A stretch of DNA of 5,228 nucleotides from a bacterium (lineage in GTDB: Bacteria; Patescibacteriota; Patescibacteriia; Patescibacteriales; GWE2-39-37), in the NCBI GenBank assembly GCA_021786695.1, contig JAJYMT010000057.1, positions 1 to 5,228 of the forward strand, read 5' to 3'. This document shows positions 1 through 4,465 of this stretch, piece by piece; the stretch's first letter is position 1, and every line of letters begins with the position of its first letter. A program made the position numbers and the translations under genes. The notes below the pieces were generated by a model. The model ran no database searches. It was not told the DNA's origin and saw nothing but the letters and a program-made list of their open reading frames with translations.

Positions 1-10
1 CAGGCGCCGA

Positions 11-40
11 TTGACAAGAATTGCCTTTAGTGTTAATAAT
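11..40 (+). promoter_or_regulatory. Sigma70-like promoter for the 88-597 gene
   Basis: A perfect -35 hexamer TTGACA lies at 11-16. The -10 can be read as AATAAT at 35-40 (18-bp spacer, 5 of 6 consensus bases) or as TAATAA at 34-39 preceded by an extended-type TGT (17-bp spacer). Either choice predicts a start near 46-48 and a leader of about 40 nt before the TTG codon at 88. It is the only good promoter-like pair before that gene. The call rests on consensus matching only. Confidence 0.6.
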
Positions 41-74
41 AAACGATTAAACTTTACCGATATTCCAGAAACCC

Positions 75-83
75 AAGGGGGTG
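75..83 (+). promoter_or_regulatory. Ribosome binding site deciding a TTG start
   Basis: AAGGGGGTG differs at one position from the ideal anti-SD complement AAGGAGGTG. It ends four bases before the TTG at 88. It supports TTG at 88 as the true start. The GTG inside the site (81-83) is in another frame and is not the start. Confidence 0.6.
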
Positions 84-87
84 CATT

Positions 88-597
88 TTGAGCAATCGGG
101 AGCGTTCTTTTCCACGAGCCATACATTTCGTGCTGTTCTGGTTCATCGGCCTGACGGTGATTTTCATCTTATGTTTTCCCCACGGCAAAAAAAATCTGGC
201 CTGGGGAGCGGACAATGGGGCGGTAACCGCGAACGGGGTTGATAACGCCGTTGACAACATCCTTGCCCGGCCGGACGAACCGGTCTTTTACTTGCCGCCA
301 GGCAAGACAGTCACCGTCCACGAGCCGAATGCCGGCGGCAAGTGGGATAACCTCGCCTGCGGCGAGTTGTCCGTGCGACATGGCGCCGACCGGCAAGTGC
401 CGAAGATTCTTTTGGACAAAATCGACGAGGTCATCGCGGTCGAGCGGGGCTGCCTGGAGCCGCACTTCGCGGGCGGTGCCCTGTATCTGGTCTGCGTGGA
501 GACGGAATACAAGGGGCCGGAATTTTCCGTATATCTTGTCAGGACCAACAAAAACGGCAGAAGGTATTGGGAAGCGTTAAAAAAAGTATGCCGTTGA
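88..597 (+). CDS. Exported or membrane-anchored protein of unknown function
   Basis: I do not recognise this 169-aa protein. The N-terminus has a basic stretch (Arg4, Arg6, Arg10) followed by a hydrophobic segment at about residues 11-30 rich in Phe, Leu and Ile. That is a signal anchor or signal peptide, with a plausible cleavage after the Ala-Trp-Gly-Ala at 38-41. The only cysteine in the segment (Cys29, in FILCFP) does not fit a lipobox. The exported part of about 128 residues has a low-complexity Asp/Asn/Ala/Gly/Val stretch (41-60), then an apparently globular region with four cysteines (91, 122, 136, 168), enough for two disulfides. The TTG start is supported by the near-perfect SD at 75-83. 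The gene has its own promoter (11-40) and terminator (615-647), so it is probably monocistronic and converges on the minus-strand genes. The reading frame is confident; the function is unknown. Confidence 0.8.
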   Translation: MSNRERSFPRAIHFVLFWFIGLTVIFILCFPHGKKNLAWGADNGAVTANGVDNAVDNILARPDEPVFYLPPGKTVTVHEPNAGGKWDNLACGELSVRHGADRQVPKILLDKIDEVIAVERGCLEPHFAGGALYLVCVETEYKGPEFSVYLVRTNKNGRRYWEALKKVCR

Positions 598-614
598 ATA
601 CGAGGAATTGAAAA

Positions 615-647
615 GGAGCGCCGACTGGTTCGACGCTCCGTTTTTTT
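615..647 (+). terminator. Rho-independent terminator, probably bidirectional
   Basis: GGAGCG at 615-620 pairs with CGCTCC at 634-639. After one C/A mismatch the stem continues with CGA/TCG around a 5-base CTGGT loop. A run of seven T follows at 641-647, so this is a canonical terminator 17 bases after the TGA-ended plus-strand gene. On the minus strand the same hairpin follows the orfB stop (TAA at 648-646) and is trailed by only four T, so it may serve both convergent units, more weakly in that direction. Confidence 0.85.
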
Positions 648-807
648 ACGAATGGAAGTAGCAGACCTTGTGCGCCTCGGCATGGAACCGGCCGGCCCAG
701 AGGTCGTGGTAGCGGCCGCGGGTGGAGATCACCCAGGCCCACCAGATGCTTGCGAGAATTCCCCGCTTCATCTCCTCCTCCCTTCTGAAAGCGATCAGCT
801 CTCCCAC
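646..807 (-). CDS. Small protein of unknown function (orfB)
   Basis: A 53-aa reading frame starting at GTG (807-805). The SD AAAGGAGG lies four bases before the GTG and overlaps the stop codon of orfA, so the two genes look translationally coupled. A second candidate start, the ATG at 771-769, has its own GGAGG five bases upstream and would give a 41-aa protein, so the N-terminus is not settled. From that Met the product has a Lys-Arg pair, a short Trp-rich hydrophobic stretch (GILASIWWAWVI), then a basic, His- and aromatic-rich tail ending in CYFHS. The hydrophobic run is only about 12 residues, too short for a confident membrane helix. The stop codon lies in the T-tract of the convergent terminator. 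I recognise no family. The case for a gene rests on the SD and the tight spacing. Confidence 0.5.
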   Translation of the reverse strand: MGELIAFRREEEMKRGILASIWWAWVISTRGRYHDLWAGRFHAEAHKVCYFHS

Positions 808-811
808 GTTG

Positions 812-819
812 CCTCCTTT
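812..819 (-). promoter_or_regulatory. SD of orfB overlapping the orfA stop codon
   Basis: On the minus strand the orfA stop TAA (820-818) runs directly into AGGAGG and then CAAC before the GTG of orfB at 807. The shared stop/SD bases imply coupled translation of the two small genes. Confidence 0.55.
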
Positions 820-1069
820 AGGATAACGGATCGACGCGGTAACGCCCCGGATGAGCCAAGATTTCTTCGAAATCGTGGGATCCCTCGCAGTGATCACGGG
901 CGTCCGGGTTACCGCGGCACAGCACCCTGGGGAATCGGGAAAATTTGTGCCGTTTGGCCCACTTCTTTTTTGCTTTCTCTTTATCCGGGCCGTCGGCCAA
1001 GTCGGCGATCGCGCATGCCTCCTCGTACGCTTTTCCGATCACCATTCTACCGTCTACGGCTGGAATCAT
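818..1069 (-). CDS. Small Cys/His-containing protein of unknown function (orfA)
   Basis: An 83-aa protein starting at ATG 1069-1067. The start is fixed by an excellent SD (AAGGAGG at 1081-1075) five bases upstream; the later Met9 lacks such a site. The N-terminal half (about 10-42) looks helical and becomes strongly basic (KEKAKKKWAKRHK at 30-42). The C-terminal half holds Cys51, His60, Cys61, His65 and His73 in a polar context, which could bind a metal, but the spacing matches no zinc-binding family I know. There is no signal peptide or membrane segment, so it is probably cytoplasmic. It lies 70 bp downstream of secF on the same strand with no clear terminator between, and 10 bp before orfB, so read-through from secDF is possible. 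The plus-strand frame over the same DNA has no comparable start signal. I recognise no family. Confidence 0.65.
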   Translation of the reverse strand: MIPAVDGRMVIGKAYEEACAIADLADGPDKEKAKKKWAKRHKFSRFPRVLCRGNPDARDHCEGSHDFEEILAHPGRYRVDPLS

Positions 1070-1074
1070 CGGTC

Positions 1075-1081
1075 CCTCCTT
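1075..1081 (-). promoter_or_regulatory. Strong SD for orfA
   Basis: AAGGAGG on the minus strand, five bases before the ATG at 1069, preceded by an A-rich stretch. It is much stronger than anything before secD or secF and is the main evidence that orfA is translated. Confidence 0.65.
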
Positions 1082-1139
1082 TTTTATGATCTATGATAAA
1101 AACGAACGGCTTATTTTTTGCTGCTAAATCCCCGAGAAA

Positions 1140-2066
1140 CTAATTTGGCCTTTTCCACCTTTCCCAAACGACCAACAGGGGCGAGGCGACGAAGATCGAG
1201 GAGTAGGTTCCGATACCGATGCCGATGGTCAGCGCCAGGGCGAAGGGCCGGATGGAGGCGCCGCCGAAAATCAAAACGGCGAGCAGAGTCAAAATTACGG
1301 TCAATGAAGTATTGAGCGAGCGGACCAGCGTCTGGTTCAAGCTGGTATTGACGGTACCCTCGAAGTCCTCGTCGCTTTTCGGCAGATTCTCGCGGATGCG
1401 GTCGAAGACCACGATGGTGTCGTGGACCGAGTAGCCGATGACGGTCAGGATGGCGGCCACGAAGGGCGTATTGATCTCCACGCCGGCGAAGTGGCCGAGC
1501 ACCGCGAACACGCCCAAAGTGATGATGGCGTCATGAGCGAGCGCCACCAGCGCCGAGGTGCCGTATTTCCAGGAGGCCACCGGCTTGGAAACCTTGCGGA
1601 AGGCGTAACTGATATAGACCAGGATGCCGATCAGCACGAAAAAGATGGCATTGACCGACTTGGTCTTCAATTCCTGGCCGATCGAAGGGCCGACCGAATC
1701 GAAACGCTGCTCCTCGGCCACCTTTTGTTTGCCGTCTTTGCCGCCGGCCAGTTTATTGAGCGTTGCCAGCACCGCGGCGTGTTTCTCCTCGGTCGTGTCT
1801 TGGAAGCGCAGAATCATATTCTTGTCGCCCACCGGCTGGACCACCAGGCCGCTCGGGTTGGCCGCCGTGTCGTTCCTCAAAGCATCCTCGGTCTGACTGA
1901 CGGTCGGACGCTCGGTCAAAAATTTCACCTCAAGGAGCGACCCGCCGGTAAAATCGATGCCGAACTTGAATCCCCAGATGCCGAGCGCGATCACCGCGAC
2001 AACGAACAGCGCGGCGGAAAATCCGAGCCAGATGCTTCGTTTTTGAATGATTTTGTAGTTAGTCAT
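1140..2066 (-). CDS. secF: Protein translocase subunit SecF
   Basis: SecF pairs with SecD in the membrane complex that uses the proton gradient to help SecYEG complete protein export. The 308 residues are full length for a stand-alone SecF. Visible features in order: TM1 at 11-32; the Sec_GG motif GIDFTGG (36-42) opening the short extracytoplasmic P4 domain; VGPSIGQEL (125-133) closing it; and five further membrane segments at about 138-156, 169-190, 203-222, 253-268 and 275-300. The signature HDTIVVFDRIREN (215-227) contains Asp216, which matches the TM aspartate implicated in proton transfer in SecDF. RSLNTSLT (249-256) is also typical. The start is the first Met before TM1. No SD is visible (the upstream bases read CGAACTATACT), which is unusual beside the strong sites of orfA and orfB. 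The gene lies 157 bp after secD on the same strand and is very likely co-transcribed with it. Confidence 0.97.
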   Translation of the reverse strand: MTNYKIIQKRSIWLGFSAALFVVAVIALGIWGFKFGIDFTGGSLLEVKFLTERPTVSQTEDALRNDTAANPSGLVVQPVGDKNMILRFQDTTEEKHAAVLATLNKLAGGKDGKQKVAEEQRFDSVGPSIGQELKTKSVNAIFFVLIGILVYISYAFRKVSKPVASWKYGTSALVALAHDAIITLGVFAVLGHFAGVEINTPFVAAILTVIGYSVHDTIVVFDRIRENLPKSDEDFEGTVNTSLNQTLVRSLNTSLTVILTLLAVLIFGGASIRPFALALTIGIGIGTYSSIFVASPLLVVWERWKRPN

Positions 2067-2074
2067 AGTATAGT

Positions 2075-2217
2075 TCGTATTTGGCGCGTTCTTGCCAGCG
2101 CGCCTATGCGCATCGGCCGGGCACGGTTCGGCTTAAAGCCGAGAGGCCGCCCGCATCGGTAATGAGCGAGCGCGCTGGGCGAACGAATGGAGCCGGCAAG
2201 AAGTGCGACAAATACGA
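2075..2217. repeat. Large imperfect inverted repeat in the secD-secF gap
   Basis: The outer arms pair TCGTATTTG (2075-2083) with CAAATACGA (2209-2217), and TTCTTGCC (2089-2096) with GGCAAGAA (2195-2202), with an interrupted CGC/GCG match between them. Inside, GCCAGCGCGC (2094-2103) can alternatively pair with the GCGCGCTGGGC at 2170-2180, CGGGC (2118-2122) pairs with GCCCG (2149-2153), and the centre is a 5-bp hairpin TCGGC-TTAAA-GCCGA (2128-2142). The element fills nearly all of the space between the two cistrons and is more GC-rich than its edges. It could be a small non-autonomous mobile or REP-like repeat, or a structured intercistronic RNA that sets the SecD:SecF ratio or stability. No transposase and no convincing target duplication is visible. 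The pairing is seen; the role is inference. Confidence 0.7.
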
Positions 2218-2223
2218 TACAAA

Positions 2224-4326
2224 TTATTTATGAACACCGATCAGCCAATTCTTGTTTTCCAGCCATCCTTCCGGAATCAGCTTCAGGAAGGTACGGGTGA
2301 CGAAAATCGCGGTAAACATCGATACCAATACGCCCAAGCTAAGCGTCACCGCGAAGCCCTTGACCACGCTGGTGGAAAATTGGATCAGGATGAAACAGGT
2401 GATCAGGGTGGAGATATTGGAGTCGCGGATCGACGGCCAGGCGCGCTTGAAACCCTCTTCGATCGCGGAACCGAGCGGCCGGCCGGCATGGACCTCCTCG
2501 CGCAAGCGCGCGAAGATCAGGATGTTGGCGTCGACTGCCATGCCGATCGACATGATGAAGCCGGCCAGGCCGGAAAGCGTCATCGTCACCGGCCAGAGTT
2601 TGAAAATGGCCAAAAGGATCACCCCGTAAACCGCCAGCGCGAAAACGCTCAAGAGGCCGGGGAAACGATAGAACAGGACCATGAACAGCGCCACTAGCGC
2701 GAAGGCGATCAGACCGGCCTTGAAACTGTTGTCGACCGACTGCTGGCCCAAGGATGCTCCGATGGTCTGCTGGTTGACCAGATTGATCGGCACCGGCAGG
2801 GCGCCGGCATTGAGGCGCTGCGCCAGGAGCTTGGCCTCGGTAATGTCGAACTTGCCGGAAATCACCGCCTTGCCGCCGGTGATCGCTTCGTTCACCGTCG
2901 GTGAACTGATCGGATAGCCGTCCAAAAATATCGCCACCTGCTGACCGACGTTGCGGCCGGTGATCTCGCCGAACAGCTTCGAACCCTGGTCGTCGAATTC
3001 AAGCGACACCTCCGGCGACCCGTCGTTCGGGTTGAAATTTACTTGCGCGTTCTTGAGATACTTGCCGGTCAGTTCGGTGTTTTTCCAGTCCTGCTGGTTG
3101 CCGACGATATCGGTCTCGCTCATGGTCTTGATCAGGATGTGGCGCACCTTGGCCTCTTCGATTTTTCTTTCGTCTTGTTTGAAAATCAGATGATAACCGA
3201 ATTCCGTCTCCACCGGCCCGACGATCGAGCCCTTGGCGGCCGCGAAGACCGCCTTCTCGAACGGTTCCACCATCGCGCCGCGCCCGAACCAGCCCAGATC
3301 GCCGCCCTTTTCGCGCGCTCCCGGCTCGGTTGAATTCCGCTTCACCAGGTCGGTGAAATTTTTCGGAGTGGCCTCCGCTTTCAATTTGTTGATCTTTTCG
3401 AGCGCCAGTTCGCGCGTCAGACCGCTGTCGCAATTCTTGATGTCTTTGAAACAAATCAAAAGATGCGAGGCCTTGATCTCGACTTGCGGCTCATTAGTGA
3501 AACTGTCGGTCTTGGTCCGCCGATCTTCGACTTTTACTATTTCATATCCATTGGAGGTCTTGGCTAAATCCTTGGAGGTCTGGTTCACCGGCACCTTTTG
3601 CGCTATTTTGAAAATTTCCGCTAAGTCCAGGCCCGAGGCGGTCGGCTGATCCTTTTCCGAGATCCAGCCCAGGTCGCCGCCCTTTTTATTTCCGTCGCCG
3701 CCCAGATTGCCGGCATCCTGGCTGAACTGGTTGGCCAGCGCGGCGAAATCGCCGTTAGCCAGCACCTTTCCGAGGACTTCGGTCGCCTTCTTTTCGGCCT
3801 CCTTATTGTTCAATATCATCTTCGCCTTTTCCTCGGCGGTTAATTCCCTTTTATCGGTATTCTTTTCTTTGAATTCCAAAAGCGGCGTCTCGCCGATCAT
3901 CTTGATCGCCTGCGACACGTCTTTGATGCCGGCAAGTTCCACCAAGACGTAGTAATTGCCGCTGGAATAGTTGGTTTGGATGTTCGGTTCAGCCACGCCG
4001 AAAACGTTGACGCGCCGTTCGATAACGTCGCGCACGCCCTCGACCGCGCTGGCGCGGTCGGCAGTCGGCACGGCTGATACGTCGGCGCGGTAGGTGAGCT
4101 GGGTCCCGCCCAAGAGATCAAGGCCGAGCCGAAACGGCACTTCTTTGACCTTGGGCAGCCGCACCGACTCCGAGGTCTTGGCAAAAATCTTGTCCGACAG
4201 CCGGTTGTAGCCGGAGCCGCCGACCACCAGACCGGCCGCGATGGTCAAGAGGATCAACAGAACAAAAACCCGCCAGGTCTTGGCCCGGCCGCTCGCTTGA
4301 AATAATTTTTGGGTGAAGTTTGCCAT
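2224..4326 (-). CDS. secD: SecD with parvulin-type (PpiC) domains inserted in P1
   Basis: SecD is the larger subunit of the proton-driven SecDF export motor. Order of parts in 700 residues: TM1 (19-36); Sec_GG-type motif GLDLLGG (68-74); ferredoxin-like P1 base (about 68-155, with RRVNVFGVAEPNIQ at 104-117); an insertion (about 156-405); the P1 head (about 417-515, TELTGKYL to GALPVPI); then five membrane segments (about 535-553, 558-576, 582-606, 632-650, 655-680). GMAVDANILIF (595-605) includes Asp599, the conserved proton-path aspartate. The insertion carries two GGDLGW motifs (216-221, 341-346). A complete parvulin unit at 284-389 has ASHLLI (His288) and EFGYH (His379). A degenerate unit at about 161-270 ends in SNGYE. 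Orphan VRHILIKT (394-401) resembles a parvulin first strand. Bacterial SecD without E. coli-type extensions is usually near 400-450 aa, so the insert accounts for the extra length. No SD precedes the ATG. An earlier ATG at 4348 is out of frame. Confidence 0.96.
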   Translation of the reverse strand: MANFTQKLFQASGRAKTWRVFVLLILLTIAAGLVVGGSGYNRLSDKIFAKTSESVRLPKVKEVPFRLGLDLLGGTQLTYRADVSAVPTADRASAVEGVRDVIERRVNVFGVAEPNIQTNYSSGNYYVLVELAGIKDVSQAIKMIGETPLLEFKEKNTDKRELTAEEKAKMILNNKEAEKKATEVLGKVLANGDFAALANQFSQDAGNLGGDGNKKGGDLGWISEKDQPTASGLDLAEIFKIAQKVPVNQTSKDLAKTSNGYEIVKVEDRRTKTDSFTNEPQVEIKASHLLICFKDIKNCDSGLTRELALEKINKLKAEATPKNFTDLVKRNSTEPGAREKGGDLGWFGRGAMVEPFEKAVFAAAKGSIVGPVETEFGYHLIFKQDERKIEEAKVRHILIKTMSETDIVGNQQDWKNTELTGKYLKNAQVNFNPNDGSPEVSLEFDDQGSKLFGEITGRNVGQQVAIFLDGYPISSPTVNEAITGGKAVISGKFDITEAKLLAQRLNAGALPVPINLVNQQTIGASLGQQSVDNSFKAGLIAFALVALFMVLFYRFPGLLSVFALAVYGVILLAIFKLWPVTMTLSGLAGFIMSIGMAVDANILIFARLREEVHAGRPLGSAIEEGFKRAWPSIRDSNISTLITCFILIQFSTSVVKGFAVTLSLGVLVSMFTAIFVTRTFLKLIPEGWLENKNWLIGVHK
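3121..3861 (-). other. Region of secD encoding the tandem parvulin insertion
   Basis: This stretch encodes SecD residues 156-402, between the end of the P1 base (TPLLEFKEK, 147-155) and the start of the P1 head (TELTGKYL, 417-424). Parvulins are prolyl cis-trans isomerases that speed folding; PrsA, SurA and PpiD are exported examples. The codons are read straight through with no frameshift, and the flanking SecD sequence resumes in register, so this is a genuine in-frame domain insertion and not an assembly join. By SecD topology the insert lies outside the cytoplasm, where emerging substrate appears. Confidence 0.88.
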
Positions 4327-4371
4327 AAAAAAATAAATCCCGCACCATACTAGTCCGTACAGTAGGGAAAG

Positions 4372-4430
4372 TTGTTAACAATCGTGAGTTTATTTTAAGC
4401 CAAAGTTCGATAAAAATCAAGGCGATTGTT
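4372..4430. repeat. Inverted 8-mers flanking the secD promoter candidate
   Basis: AACAATCG (4377-4384) and CGATTGTT (4423-4430) are perfect inverted copies. They bracket the promoter candidate, one just beyond the -35 and the other around the predicted start. The inner copy overlaps the perfect 10-bp palindrome TTGTTAACAA (4372-4381). This is the geometry of a repressor operator, but the surroundings are AT-rich and chance is possible. Confidence 0.35.
4392..4420 (-). promoter_or_regulatory. Promoter candidate for secD-secF
   Basis: Read on the minus strand, TTGATT (4420-4415) and TAAAAT (4397-4392) are separated by exactly 17 bp, matching 4/6 and 5/6 of the sigma70 hexamers. Transcription would start near 4385 and leave a leader of about 58 nt, ending in an AT-rich run without an SD before the ATG at 4326. 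It sits in the 139-bp gap after the phospholipase-like gene, so secDF probably has its own transcription unit. Sequence match only. Confidence 0.5.
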
Positions 4431-4465
4431 TTATCTTATTTTAGCTAAATTATTGCAACTGATTC

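Noticed and set aside
652..1089. A 145-codon plus-strand frame over orfA/orfB
   Set aside because: It has no SD, is rich in Arg, Pro and Ser, and begins right after the plus-strand terminator. The minus-strand frames have strong SDs and stop/SD overlap.
1070..1139. Terminator or promoter between secF and orfA
   Set aside because: The minus strand has T- and A-runs, and the imperfect AT palindrome around 1082-1100, but no GC stem before a T-tract and no well-spaced hexamer pair.
1422..2162. A 246-codon open frame on the plus strand opposite secF
   Set aside because: It is antisense to conserved SecF motifs and runs into the palindromic gap. Its composition (Arg, His, Asp and Gly-rich) is that of a mirror frame of a GC-rich gene, and it has no SD.
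2203..2697. A 164-codon plus-strand open frame opposite the end of secD
   Set aside because: It lies antisense to the SecD membrane segments, including the DANILIF motif region, and has no start signal.
2999..3454. A 151-codon minus-strand frame overlapping the parvulin insert
   Set aside because: It is the +1/+2 shadow of secD; the secD frame itself has continuous parvulin and P1 motifs here.
4431..4465. Terminator after the phospholipase-like gene
   Set aside because: Only an AT palindrome (TTAGCTAA at 4441-4448) is present, with no GC-rich stem and no following T-run.
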